Shown: in pieces, positions 1 through 8,419 of the stretch
How the letters are laid out: each line of letters starts with the position of its first letter
Numbering within the stretch: position 1 is the stretch's first letter
Assembly: GCA_951801245.1 (NCBI GenBank)
Contig: CATOMC010000001.1
Coordinates: 124,001 to 188,000, forward strand
Direction: 5' to 3'
Length of the DNA stretch: 64,000 nt
Source of the DNA: an uncultured Lachnospiraceae bacterium
Lineage (GTDB): Bacteria > Bacillota_A > Clostridia > Lachnospirales > Lachnospiraceae
The notes under the pieces: model-generated
The model's input: the letters and a program-made list of their open reading frames with translations, nothing else
What the model was told of the DNA's origin: nothing
The model's database searches: none
Translations under genes and position numbers: made by a program

Positions 1-258
1 CCGCTCTAAGAGTATGACCTGTCTTTGCAGGGCATCCGAAAGCGTCAGATCACCTCGTTGAATCCGTCTGATTTCTTCCAGAGGAAGGGATAATTTGCGA
101 AGCATTTTAATCTTCTTTAATTCCAGGACATCCTCTTTCGAATAATCTCGATAGCCGTTTTCCAGATTGCGCTTGGGGCTTAGCAGTCCCTGCTGTTCAT
201 AGAAGCGGATATTCTTCTTAGAGATGTCTACCTGCTGTTCTACTTCGTTGATTTTCAT
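1..258 (-). CDS. MerR-family transcriptional regulator (3' end outside window)
   Basis: The first 86 codons of a MerR-family activator are visible; the rest runs off the left edge. The N-terminus carries the winged helix-turn-helix (about residues 1-70) with the family's IRFYEQQGLLSP and NGYRDY segments, followed by the start of the dimerisation helix. The ATG at 258 is preceded by a GGAGGAAG ribosome site. The effector-binding C-terminal domain is missing, so the ligand cannot be told. Its upstream DNA holds a MerR-type promoter with a 19-bp spacer (304-334), which implies autoregulation. Family assignment is firm; the sensed signal is unknown. Confidence 0.9.
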   Translation of the reverse strand, partial: MKINEVEQQVDISKKNIRFYEQQGLLSPKRNLENGYRDYSKEDVLELKKIKMLRKLSLPLEEIRRIQRGDLTLSDALQRQVILLER

Positions 259-303
259 GCTGCTTCCTCCTTGCCAGTCAGCCGGTTTTCTCCTGCTACG
301 GAC

Positions 304-334
304 AGAATAAGGCTTCCACAAGGTGGAAGGTCAA
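304..334 (-). promoter_or_regulatory. MerR-type promoter and operator (19-bp spacer)
   Basis: Reading the minus strand, a -35 box TTGACC (334-329) and a -10 box TATTCT (309-304) are separated by 19 bp instead of 17. The spacer holds a near-central perfect palindrome, CTTCCAC-AAG-GTGGAAG (313-329). An over-long spacer with a palindromic operator between the boxes is the hallmark of promoters activated by MerR proteins through DNA distortion. The site faces the MerR gene at 1-258, about 40 nt from the predicted transcript start to the ATG. Confidence 0.75.
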
Positions 335-411
335 GCGAAAAATAGTAATTTCGAATCATTTTTGCCAAAAGATCTTATGTCAAACCATAAATCCCCCAAA
401 AGAACATTTGT

Positions 412-1191
412 TCAGGCCGTCTCCTGCAATAGAAGCGGCACAAGATGTCTTGTATCTCCTTCTTTTGCAAGATCCGCATAGGTCTCAAGCCTGGTTACCT
501 GAATACTGGAAGATGGGATCACACAGCCTGCGAAGTCACAGAACTTCTCAAAGACTACCGTTGGTTTGAGATTGCCGCTGCTGCTGGCGTCCACTGTCAT
601 CCGGATGCAGGGGACGGTCAGACGTTTTTCGGCCGGGTCTGTGATCAGAGAGGCGGCCGCCGCCGACATGATATCGGCAAGCACCTGGGTTTCACTCCCA
701 TGCATATCATAGATACCCTGCCGCAAATCTATTTCGATGACGCTTTTCTTGGTCTCCTTGGTATAAGGAATCTGTTCCTGTGCCAAAAAAGCATTAACTG
801 ATTCAGTCAAGTCTGGAATTTCGAAAGTGCTTTCTTTTAAGTGGATCTGATAGGAGGCGGCGGCAACACTTGCCATGGCGTTTCTTACCGTGTCCGGCAG
901 GATGCAGGCATCCAGTATGTGTACGCCTTCCACCATGGTATCGTTTAGGGCTGACACCATATCTTCTGTACCGGTCATAGAATTTACTTCTATATCAAGA
1001 TATTCGCCCAGACTTTCAATGCCCACACCAAGCGGCGCGGCAAAGGACATGATCTGGTGAGGGCTGAATCCTTCCGAATAGCGGATGTCAATGCCGGCGC
1101 GCCGTATAGCCTTCTGGAAAAAGCGCATCATGTCCAGATGACCGATGAATTTCATGGTGCCATATTTGGCGAATTTTATTCTGATTTTCAT
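412..1191 (-). CDS. DUF2344 / TIGR03936 radical SAM-linked protein
   Basis: A 259-residue soluble protein matching the TIGR03936 (DUF2344) family, which occurs fused or adjacent to a TIGR03960 radical SAM protein. Recognition is by the N-terminal KYGTMKFIGHLDMMRFFQKA-like stretch and the following YSEGFSPHQIMSFAAPLGVG block. Its ATG overlaps the stop of the upstream radical SAM gene by 4 bp (1188-1191), so the two are translationally coupled. In many Firmicutes this pair sits before rng and ribosomal protein genes; here the next gene downstream is a MerR regulator. The molecular function is not established, and I infer only that it acts with its partner. Confidence 0.85.
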   Translation of the reverse strand: MKIRIKFAKYGTMKFIGHLDMMRFFQKAIRRAGIDIRYSEGFSPHQIMSFAAPLGVGIESLGEYLDIEVNSMTGTEDMVSALNDTMVEGVHILDACILPDTVRNAMASVAAASYQIHLKESTFEIPDLTESVNAFLAQEQIPYTKETKKSVIEIDLRQGIYDMHGSETQVLADIMSAAAASLITDPAEKRLTVPCIRMTVDASSSGNLKPTVVFEKFCDFAGCVIPSSSIQVTRLETYADLAKEGDTRHLVPLLLQETA

Positions 1192-3068
1192 GTCTCTTCC
1201 TTTCTTTCCTCATAGCATACACCGCCGCCAAACCGGCTTGCGCCACAGCCCTGACATTTTTTTCTGCAGTTTGGGGAAACGATGCCTTCCTGTGCCTTTT
1301 GCCATTCCCGTAACAGAAACGGCCTGGTGACACCGCAGTCTATGAAATCCCAGGGGAAAACCTCGTCATCCGGTCTTTCTCTGGTGGTGTAAAAGCCCAT
1401 ATCCAGGCCGCAGTCCGCAAAGCTTGAAAGCCATACATCATTGCGGAAGGATTCGCTCCAGGAATCGAACATACAGCCCCGTCTGTAGGCGGTGAGAATG
1501 GCTTGTCCCACTCTTCTGTCGCCTCTGGCGAACACACCCTCTAAGACACTGACGTCCGCTTCGTGCCAGTTGTACTTGATGCTCTTTTGATTGAGCTGTT
1601 CCATGATGCCCTGCTTTGTCTGGTGGGCTTTCTCAAGAAATTCTTCTTTGGTGCACATGGGCGCCCACTGGAACGGGGTAAAGGGCTTGGGGATAAAGAA
1701 GGAGGTGCTGGTCACGATCTGAACTCTGCCGTTTACCCGCTTTTCCTTGGGAACCGTGTCGAAGAATGTGGCCGCAATCTTGTTGGAAAGATCTCCGATA
1801 CCACGGATATCTTCCTCTGTTTCCGTAGGAAGTCCCAGCATAAAATAAAGCTTCACCCGGGTCCAGCCGCCCTCGAAGGCCAATGCCGCACCTTTTAAAA
1901 TGACTTCTTCGGTCAATCCCTTGTTGATCACATCCCGAAGCCTCTGACTGCCCGCTTCCGGCGCAAAGGTAAGGCTGCTCTTTTTCACGTCCTGCACCTT
2001 GCTCATCACATCCAGGGAAAAGGCATCGATCCGGAGGGAAGGCAGGGAGATATTGATATGCTTTCTGTCGCAGTCTTCGATCAGGTAGTCCAGAAGTTCA
2101 TTTAAACGGGAATAATCACTGGAACTTAAGGAACTTAAGGAAATCTCTTCGTGTCCCGTATTGGCAAGCATGTTAGCGGCATAGGTTTTGAGCATTTCGG
2201 GATCCCGTTCCCTGACTGGACGGTAAAGCTGTCCCGCCTGACAGAACCGGCATCCTCTGATACAGCCCCGCTGGATTTCCAGTACCACCCTGTCCTGGGT
2301 GACTTTGATAAAGGGAACCACCGGCTTGTCCGGATAATACGTGTGGGTGACATCCATCACAATTTCCTTTAGGATGGTATCCGGCGCCTTATCATAGAGT
2401 TTGCGGCGCTCTTTGAGGGTGCCGTCCTCGTGATAAACCTCCTCATAGAACTGCGGCACATAGATGCCGGGGATGGCCGCAGCACCTTTGAGGAAATCCA
2501 GACGGGAGCCTCCCCTTTTCTTATTTTCCAGATACCAGTCAAGAAGGGGTCTGTACTGGGTCTCGCCCTCTCCGATATAAAACAGATCGAAGAAATCCGC
2601 CACAGGCTCCGGATTGTAACTGGAGGGGCCGCCGCCGATCACGATGGGCATGGATTCCTCCCGGTCTCTAGCAAGCAGGGGAATCTGTGCAAGGTCAAGC
2701 ACCTGCAGGATGTTGGTGTAACACATCTCGTATTGCAGGGTGATGCCCAGAAAATCCATTTCTCGAATGGGATCCTGAGATTCCAGTCCAAAGAGGGGGA
2801 TATTCTCCCGTCGCATGATCTGGTCTAAATCCGTCCAGGGGGAGTAGACCCGCTCACACCAGACGTCTTCCCAACTGTTAAACATGCTGTAGAGGATCTG
2901 GATGCCCAGATGTGACATCCCGATCTCATAGACATCCGGAAAACACATGGCAAAACGAACCGAAATCTGGTCTTTGTCTTTCATGACGGAGTTGACCTCG
3001 CCGCCGATATAGCGGGCTGGCTTCTCCACATGCATCAAAATATCGTCACTTAGTGCTAATTTTCTCAT
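1188..3068 (-). CDS. B12-binding-type radical SAM protein, TIGR03960 family
   Basis: A 626-residue radical SAM enzyme. An N-terminal cobalamin-binding-like region (about 1-200, including the IGGGPSSYNPEP block) is followed by the radical SAM core with the 4Fe-4S motif C269-x3-C273-x2-C276. The C-terminus carries a second Cys cluster (CxxxCxxC followed by a lone Cys, about 600-620), which could bind metal or a second cluster. It overlaps its DUF2344 partner by 4 bp. The gene is preceded by a plausible TTGATT-17-TATACT promoter. The substrate of this family is not known to me; tRNA or ribosome modification has been guessed from gene neighbourhoods elsewhere, which is inference only. Confidence 0.88.
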   Translation of the reverse strand: MRKLALSDDILMHVEKPARYIGGEVNSVMKDKDQISVRFAMCFPDVYEIGMSHLGIQILYSMFNSWEDVWCERVYSPWTDLDQIMRRENIPLFGLESQDPIREMDFLGITLQYEMCYTNILQVLDLAQIPLLARDREESMPIVIGGGPSSYNPEPVADFFDLFYIGEGETQYRPLLDWYLENKKRGGSRLDFLKGAAAIPGIYVPQFYEEVYHEDGTLKERRKLYDKAPDTILKEIVMDVTHTYYPDKPVVPFIKVTQDRVVLEIQRGCIRGCRFCQAGQLYRPVRERDPEMLKTYAANMLANTGHEEISLSSLSSSDYSRLNELLDYLIEDCDRKHINISLPSLRIDAFSLDVMSKVQDVKKSSLTFAPEAGSQRLRDVINKGLTEEVILKGAALAFEGGWTRVKLYFMLGLPTETEEDIRGIGDLSNKIAATFFDTVPKEKRVNGRVQIVTSTSFFIPKPFTPFQWAPMCTKEEFLEKAHQTKQGIMEQLNQKSIKYNWHEADVSVLEGVFARGDRRVGQAILTAYRRGCMFDSWSESFRNDVWLSSFADCGLDMGFYTTRERPDDEVFPWDFIDCGVTRPFLLREWQKAQEGIVSPNCRKKCQGCGASRFGGGVCYEERKEET

Positions 3069-3119
3069 GGTATCATAATCCTTACTGTTTCGATTTAGGC
3101 AGGTTTCGTTTGTAGATAT

Positions 3120-3148
3120 AGTATATCGGATTTAATCCCCAAAATCAA
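3120..3148 (-). promoter_or_regulatory. Candidate sigma-A promoter for the radical SAM pair
   Basis: On the minus strand TTGATT (3148-3143) and TATACT (3125-3120) are spaced by exactly 17 bp, about 45 nt before the radical SAM ATG. The -35 box lies inside the 3' end of the upstream small membrane-protein gene. Confidence 0.45.
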
Positions 3149-3557
3149 GCAACCCGGCCAGTTCCTCTATGACCTGGTTTTCTTCTGCGGAAGCATCGTA
3201 GAGATGAAAGGTATCGGCCAGGATCATATCATACACTTCGCCTGTGCTGTAAGAGCCGATTTTACTGCCGTTGGTATCACATACCAAGAAGCCTACAAAC
3301 AAAAGTACGGCAAGTACCATACGGTATTTAAAACTTCCCATGGAAGAACCCGGTATCTCGCCGTTTTCATGGGCTTCTCCATAGGATAGGACATCATTTT
3401 GTCCGGAAAACGACCGTTTATCGTACAGCGGGAGCTGCGTGCTCTTTCCGTACAGAATCTGCTCTCTTTGTCTTATCTTCATCCGATTCCCCATGTTTTC
3501 CTCCCGAATAAATCTTGCCAGTTCCATTTTCTTTTCCAATGTCGCCTTATTACGCAT
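3132..3557 (-). CDS. Small single-pass membrane protein, unknown function
   Basis: A 141-residue protein I do not recognise. The N-terminal 75 residues are charged and hydrophilic, with a Lys/Arg-rich start. One hydrophobic segment (about 79-92) forms a likely membrane span, and a short acidic C-terminal tail follows, ending LLDFGD. The layout suggests an N-in membrane protein with a small outer domain. It lies between the his operon terminator region and the radical SAM pair. The ribosome site is weak (AAGGA about 11 nt upstream), so the start is moderately certain. Confidence 0.6.
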   Translation of the reverse strand: MRNKATLEKKMELARFIREENMGNRMKIRQREQILYGKSTQLPLYDKRSFSGQNDVLSYGEAHENGEIPGSSMGSFKYRMVLAVLLFVGFLVCDTNGSKIGSYSTGEVYDMILADTFHLYDASAEENQVIEELAGLLDFGD

Positions 3558-3609
3558 TTCCAGTCAGTTCCTTATGTACCGCTTTGCTAAATTTTATGAG
3601 AAAAGGGAC

Positions 3610-3641
3610 AAAAAAAGAACGCACCCGATTAGGTACGCTCT
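3610..3641 (-). terminator. Intrinsic terminator of the his operon
   Basis: On the minus strand a 9-bp stem with wobble pairs (GAGCGTACC / GGTGCGTTC) and a short loop is followed directly by a run of seven T. It lies about 50 nt after the stop of the HisIE fusion and marks the end of the long operon beginning near 12,034. Confidence 0.75.
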
Positions 3642-3693
3642 TATATATATGCATGTTTCTTCATCCCTGGTTTCGCTTTTTCGTATGACACCG

Positions 3694-4977
3694 TTAACGT
3701 TTGGCAAGCTCCGCCGTAATTTCCTCCCAGGATATGTTCTTTTCTGCCATCAGTACCATCATGTGATAGAGGAAGTCCGAAATTTCGTATTTTACTTCAT
3801 TCGCATTGGGATTCTTGGCGGCAATGACGATTTCCGTCGCCTCCTCTCCCAGTTTCTTAAGAATCTTATCAAGTCCCTTATCATAAAGATAGTTTGTGTA
3901 AGAGCCTTCCTTAGGATGGATCTTTCTGTCCTTGATGACCTCGAACACCCGTTCGAACACTTTGAGAGGATTTGTCTCCTGGTACTCTTTGGCCATGATC
4001 TCGTTAAAGAAGCAGGAATGGGATCCGGTATGGCAGGCCGCTCCGATCTGGGAGACTTTGGCCAGAATCGTATCCTTGTCACAGTCTGCAGTCAGTGATT
4101 TGACATATTGATAATGGCCGCTGGTATCGCCCTTGATCCAGAGTTCATCACGGCTCCTGCTGTAATAAGTCATTTTACCGGTTTTCAAAGTCATATTATA
4201 TGCTTCTTCGTTCATATAAGCTACCATCAGCACTTGATCGGTCTTATAGTCCTGCACCACTACAGTCACATGCCCATCCGAATTCAGTTTAAAATCTTCC
4301 CAGCAGATTGCAGGTTCCAGGGTATTTACCCGAATGGCATTGTTTTGACAAAGTGACTTGATGGAAAGAAGTTCTTTGGCATTTTCGTTGATGGCATAAC
4401 CGGATATTCCGCAGATATTGTCATTTGATAATAACTCCAAAAGCTTATCTAACGACACTTCCGGTACAGAGGCAATCATGGGGAATCTGGAGATAGATAT
4501 GGCTTCTTTGAGGCAGGTTTCCTTGACCAGAAGGATCTCTCCGATATAGGCATCGATCAAAGACTCATTGCGAGTGATGCTGTCGGCCTCCGTCACACTG
4601 GCAATGATCTTTTCTCTGCCGAATTTCTTGGATACTTCTGCCGTGAGTTCGATATTCCCCGGTTTGGAATAGTTTAAGGCCGCTTTTTTGCAGCCGGCAT
4701 AGAGGAGCTTCTTAATATCTTCCATGCGCTTTACATTGCCGGCGCCAATCACGGGAATCTCCGCCTCGCTGCAGATAGACTTGATCACATCCAGCGCTTC
4801 CTCATGTTCGATATCGCTGTCGGACATATCGTAGACGATCAGTTCATCGGCATTATTATCGTTGTAAAATCTGGCCAGTGCGGCCGGGTTTGTATGGATG
4901 ATCGTACTGTCTGTAAACCCTTTGACAGCGTTTCCTTTATATAAATATATACATGGAATAAACCTTTTATAAGACAT
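3694..4977 (-). CDS. hisIE: HisF-like domain fused to HisI and HisE (phosphoribosyl-AMP cyclohydrolase / phosphoribosyl-ATP pyrophosphatase)
   Basis: A 427-residue three-part protein. Residues 1-215 resemble HisF (KRFIPC start, RFYNDNNADELIVYD, GAGNVKRMEDIKKLLYAG), but the catalytic Asp at position 11 is Tyr and the later IDRDGT-type motif is missing, so this part is probably not a cyclase. Residues 222-328 are HisI, with the metal-site DCDKD (298-302) and Cys299, Cys315 and Cys322. Residues 340-427 are HisE, with KLGEEATE and EISDFLYH. HisE and HisI perform steps 2 and 3 of histidine synthesis. The start at 4977 is chosen because AAGGAG lies about 9 nt upstream; a longer reading adds 16 residues without a better site. 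It is the last gene of the operon. Confidence 0.9.
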   Translation of the reverse strand: MSYKRFIPCIYLYKGNAVKGFTDSTIIHTNPAALARFYNDNNADELIVYDMSDSDIEHEEALDVIKSICSEAEIPVIGAGNVKRMEDIKKLLYAGCKKAALNYSKPGNIELTAEVSKKFGREKIIASVTEADSITRNESLIDAYIGEILLVKETCLKEAISISRFPMIASVPEVSLDKLLELLSNDNICGISGYAINENAKELLSIKSLCQNNAIRVNTLEPAICWEDFKLNSDGHVTVVVQDYKTDQVLMVAYMNEEAYNMTLKTGKMTYYSRSRDELWIKGDTSGHYQYVKSLTADCDKDTILAKVSQIGAACHTGSHSCFFNEIMAKEYQETNPLKVFERVFEVIKDRKIHPKEGSYTNYLYDKGLDKILKKLGEEATEIVIAAKNPNANEVKYEISDFLYHMMVLMAEKNISWEEITAELAKR

Positions 4978-5047
4978 TCCGTTTCTCTCCTTGCTGTATC
5001 TTGAAACCTCAGGCTGCATCCGCATCTGCTTAAACCTGCCTGAGTTG

Positions 5048-5635
5048 TTATAAAGTTCCTTTTGTGCTTAAGACGCCTGTGATCCTCTCGTCATAAGTGA
5101 CTGCCGTATCCAATGCTTTCGCAAAGGCTTTGAACATAGCCTCTATCATATGGTGGGTATTCTCACCATGAAACATCTTGATGTGCAGATTGATCCCTGC
5201 GCTGTAGGATACCGCATAGAAAAACTCCCTTACCAGTTGTGTGTCGAGACCGCCCACGCTTTGTGTCGGAAAAGCACAGTCAAAGACAAAATATGGTCTG
5301 CCGGACAGATCAATGGCGCACAGACACAGTGCGTCGTCCATAGGCAGGATAAAGGAGCCGTAACGTCTGATACCGGCTTTGTCCCCAACCGCCTCACGGA
5401 TAGCCTGACCGATCACGATACCGGTATCTTCCACCGTGTGATGGCCATCCACGGCAAGGTCTCCCGTTACATCCAGCGTCAGATCAAAGAGACCGTGTCT
5501 GGCAAATCCATTTAGCATATGGTCAAAGAACCCTATTCCCGTGGAAATATGGCTGACTCCCGTACCGTCAATGGCGAGTACAGCCTTGATTTGTGTTTCT
5601 TTCGTATTTCGTTCTATCGTCGCTGTCCTGGACAT
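5048..5635 (-). CDS. hisB: Imidazoleglycerol-phosphate dehydratase
   Basis: A 195-residue monofunctional HisB, the usual bacterial length, which dehydrates imidazole glycerol phosphate to imidazole acetol phosphate. Visible family marks are TGIGFFDHMLNGFARHG, the Mn-binding DGHHTVEDTGI and the second site GENTHHMIEAMFKAFAKAL. The start at 5635 has AAAGGAG upstream; a longer reading would run into hisD. It lies 13 bp after hisD and 70 bp before the HisIE fusion. No histidinol phosphatase domain is fused, so that step must be encoded elsewhere. Confidence 0.95.
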   Translation of the reverse strand: MSRTATIERNTKETQIKAVLAIDGTGVSHISTGIGFFDHMLNGFARHGLFDLTLDVTGDLAVDGHHTVEDTGIVIGQAIREAVGDKAGIRRYGSFILPMDDALCLCAIDLSGRPYFVFDCAFPTQSVGGLDTQLVREFFYAVSYSAGINLHIKMFHGENTHHMIEAMFKAFAKALDTAVTYDERITGVLSTKGTL

Positions 5636-5648
5636 AATCTGCTCCTTT

Positions 5649-6938
5649 TTATGAAAAGCGTACTCTGACGGAGTTTGCATGGGCCGTCAGCCCCTCTTTT
5701 TCGGCAAACAGTTCAATATCCTGATGCGCCTGTTCCAGAGCCTGTCTGGAATAAGAAATGATACTGGTCTTTTTCAGGAAATCATCTACGTTAAGTGGTG
5801 AGAAAAACTTTGCCGTACCGTTTGTCGGTAATATGTGGTTTGGTCCCGCATAATAATCACCCAAAGGTTCAGAAGAATATTCTCCGAGGAAAATAGCGCC
5901 TGCATTTTCAATCCGGGTCATGACCTGATAGGGATCCTTCGTCAGGATTTCCAGATGCTCGGAGGCTATGGCATTGGCGGCTTCTACAGCCTCATCCATA
6001 GAAGCGGCGATCAACTGATAGCCGTAATGATCAAGGGATTTCCGGATAATATCCGCCCGGGATAATTCCTGCAAGAAGCCTTCGATTTCTGCGGAAACCT
6101 GGTCTGCCAAAGACTCGCTTGTGGTAATGAGGATGGCACTTGCCAGTTCGTCGTGTTCGGCCTGAGACAAAAGGTCTGCCGCCACATACCTGGGATTGGC
6201 CGTCTCATCGGCGATGACCAGAATCTCACTGGGACCGGCGATGGAGTCGATACTCACATAACCAAAACATGCTTTCTTGGCCAGCGCCACAAAGATATTG
6301 CCGGGCCCCGTAATCTTATCCACCTTGGGAATACTCTGCGTGCCAAACGCCATAGCGGCAATGGCCTGCGCGCCGCCCACTTTATAAATCTCGTCAACAC
6401 CGGCTATCTTAGCGGCGGCAAGCGTTCCCGGATTGACTCTGCCGTCCGCGCCCGCGGGAGTAGTCATCACGATTTTCTTAACACCGGCCACTTTGGCAGG
6501 CAGCACATTCATCAGCACGCTGCTAGGGTAAGCCGCCTTACCGCCCGGCACATAGACACCGGAAACAGCGATGGGCGTAATCTTCTGCCCCAGAATGGAA
6601 CCGTCCGGTCTTGGATCGAACCAACTGTTGTGAAGCTGTTTCTGATGAAAAGCGGTGATATTCGCGGCGGCTCTTTCCATAACGCCGATAAAATCAGCAT
6701 CCATTGCCCCAAAGGCTTCTTCGATCTCCGCCCCCGTGACCCGGATTGTCTCTTCCCGCACATCCCACTTATCAAACTGCCTCGTATAATCAAAAACAGC
6801 TTCATCACCTCTTAAACGCACCTTCTCAATAATATCGGCCACCACAGCTTCATACTGGCCATAGTTATTAGGACTCCTCTTCAAAAGATCATCCAGAATA
6901 TCCTTTTGCGTCTGGGCCGTTAAATATATTTTTCTCAT
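5649..6938 (-). CDS. hisD: Histidinol dehydrogenase
   Basis: A 429-residue enzyme that oxidises histidinol twice with NAD to give histidine. The NAD and substrate regions KVGGAQAIAAMAFGT (186-200) and KVDKITGPGN (205-214) are intact, as are the zinc-binding SQAEHDE (Gln259, His262) and the catalytic pair Glu327-His328 in ASEHLEI. Length matches the family. It follows the SIMPL gene by about 40 bp and precedes hisB by 13 bp. Confidence 0.97.
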   Translation of the reverse strand: MRKIYLTAQTQKDILDDLLKRSPNNYGQYEAVVADIIEKVRLRGDEAVFDYTRQFDKWDVREETIRVTGAEIEEAFGAMDADFIGVMERAAANITAFHQKQLHNSWFDPRPDGSILGQKITPIAVSGVYVPGGKAAYPSSVLMNVLPAKVAGVKKIVMTTPAGADGRVNPGTLAAAKIAGVDEIYKVGGAQAIAAMAFGTQSIPKVDKITGPGNIFVALAKKACFGYVSIDSIAGPSEILVIADETANPRYVAADLLSQAEHDELASAILITTSESLADQVSAEIEGFLQELSRADIIRKSLDHYGYQLIAASMDEAVEAANAIASEHLEILTKDPYQVMTRIENAGAIFLGEYSSEPLGDYYAGPNHILPTNGTAKFFSPLNVDDFLKKTSIISYSRQALEQAHQDIELFAEKEGLTAHANSVRVRFS

Positions 6939-6979
6939 GTATCCTTTACCTCTCGTAATATTAAGTACTTCTCACACGA

Positions 6980-7726
6980 CTATTGTACACTATAATTTAA
7001 TTTCACGGTAATAGATGCCGTCTTATTCCGTGAACTGGTATCAAAATACCCGCCATAACTGTATTCCGTATTGCTGTTCTGGGCAGTGATCTGGAAGACG
7101 CCCAAATTAGCGTTGAGCAGTTCCCCGATGGCAGCACCTGTGCCCTGTGCCATAAGATCGATTCTGTCTTTGGCGTTTTGAGTCGCCTCCTCGATCAACT
7201 GTAATTTCAATTCATCCAGCTTCGTGTAGTAATATTCCGGATCATCGGAGACAAACTGTACATTGGACTCGATCAGCCCTGTGATATCCCGGGAAATGTT
7301 CTCAATCTTATCCACGTCCGTTGAAGTGATGGAAACATTCTGATACAAGTCATAGCCGGCAATGTATTCCCGGATCTGGTCGCCGTTTTCATTGTATTCA
7401 TATTCCCATCTGGTGCTGATGCTGACAGAGCTAAATACCATCTCTTCATCTGTCACCCCGTTGTTGACAAGATAATCCCGGATCAGTTTAGCATCCTTTT
7501 TGATGGAACGATAGGCTTCCTGCGTTGTGGTGCCATAGCAGGAGAAACTGCCCCGCCAGACGATCAGATCCGACTCAAAGTCACAGTTTGCGGAACCTGT
7601 GGCCGTCAGTCCGCCGCTTCCGGAAGTCTTCTTATAATTTACCAGGCTTCCCGATAAAATGGAAATGCAGATAATGGCACAGATACCTGCGATCAACGCA
7701 ATAACAATCCCTTTATACTCTTTCAT
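6980..7726 (-). CDS. SIMPL-domain (DUF541) membrane-anchored protein inside the his operon
   Basis: A 248-residue protein with an N-terminal signal-anchor (about residues 6-28) and an extracytoplasmic SIMPL/DUF541 domain. Features seen are the start GLTATGSANCDFESD, the mid VSSVSIS-like strand pattern, a central helical region rich in Asp, Lys and Glu, and a closing strand TASITVKLNYSV. The family is of uncertain function, linked in other bacteria to kinase signalling or periplasmic stress. It sits 14 bp after hisG and 41 bp before hisD. No histidine-pathway role is known for it; the position may be chance operon insertion. Confidence 0.85.
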   Translation of the reverse strand: MKEYKGIVIALIAGICAIICISILSGSLVNYKKTSGSGGLTATGSANCDFESDLIVWRGSFSCYGTTTQEAYRSIKKDAKLIRDYLVNNGVTDEEMVFSSVSISTRWEYEYNENGDQIREYIAGYDLYQNVSITSTDVDKIENISRDITGLIESNVQFVSDDPEYYYTKLDELKLQLIEEATQNAKDRIDLMAQGTGAAIGELLNANLGVFQITAQNSNTEYSYGGYFDTSSRNKTASITVKLNYSVQ

Positions 7727-7740
7727 GATAATGCCCCTTC

Positions 7741-8385
7741 CTATAAATGCTTTTTAAGATTATGGATCAGCTTACGGATCCTTTCTGTCTCCATCTGCAT
7801 GCTCACCTGATTGACGATCATGCGTGCGGACAGGGGACAGATCTCCTCTAAGACCTCCAGTCCGTTTTCCTGTAAGGTAGATCCGGTCTCCACGATATCC
7901 ACGATGACATCAGATAACTTTACAATCGGGCCAAGTTCCACGGAACCATTCAATTTGATAATATCTACGGTCTGGTGCTTTTTATTGTAGAAATAATCTT
8001 TGGCGATGTTGGGATATTTGCTGGCTACCCGGATCATCTCATGGTGTTTTAACAGGTCTTTGGCGCTTCTTGGGCCGCAGACACACATGCGGCATTTGCC
8101 GTAACCTAAATCCAGTACCTCATAAACCCGTCTGTTTTCCTCCATGATCGTATCTTTTCCGACCACGCCGATATCGGCGGCGCCATACTCTACATAAGTA
8201 GGCACATCTGGTGACTTGGCCAGAAAGAACTGTAATTTGTATTCCTCGTTTACAAAAATAAGTTTGCGGGAATGTTTGTCTTTCATTTCCTCGCAGGTAA
8301 TCCCTATCTTTTCAAACAATTCCATTGTTTTACTGGCAAGACGGCCCTTTCCCAGGGCGAATGTCAAATATCTGTTTTCACTCAT
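7741..8385 (-). CDS. hisG: ATP phosphoribosyltransferase, short form
   Basis: A 214-residue short-form HisG, which condenses ATP with PRPP in the first step of histidine synthesis. Visible are TFALGKGRLA at the start and the PRPP loop DIVETGSTLQENGL near residue 170. It lacks the C-terminal ACT-like regulatory domain of long HisG, and so depends on HisZ, encoded directly upstream. The start at 8385 has AAGGA just upstream; the longer reading overlaps hisZ and adds 22 residues that homologs lack. Confidence 0.96.
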   Translation of the reverse strand: MSENRYLTFALGKGRLASKTMELFEKIGITCEEMKDKHSRKLIFVNEEYKLQFFLAKSPDVPTYVEYGAADIGVVGKDTIMEENRRVYEVLDLGYGKCRMCVCGPRSAKDLLKHHEMIRVASKYPNIAKDYFYNKKHQTVDIIKLNGSVELGPIVKLSDVIVDIVETGSTLQENGLEVLEEICPLSARMIVNQVSMQMETERIRKLIHNLKKHL

Positions 8386-8419
8386 ATTTTCCTTCCGTTC
8401 CGAAGCTTTGGGGCTTCTT

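Noticed and set aside
402..413. GAACATTTGTTC palindrome at the DUF2344 stop
   Set aside because: The stem is only about five base pairs with a two-base loop, and the T-run is short, so a terminator call is not supported.
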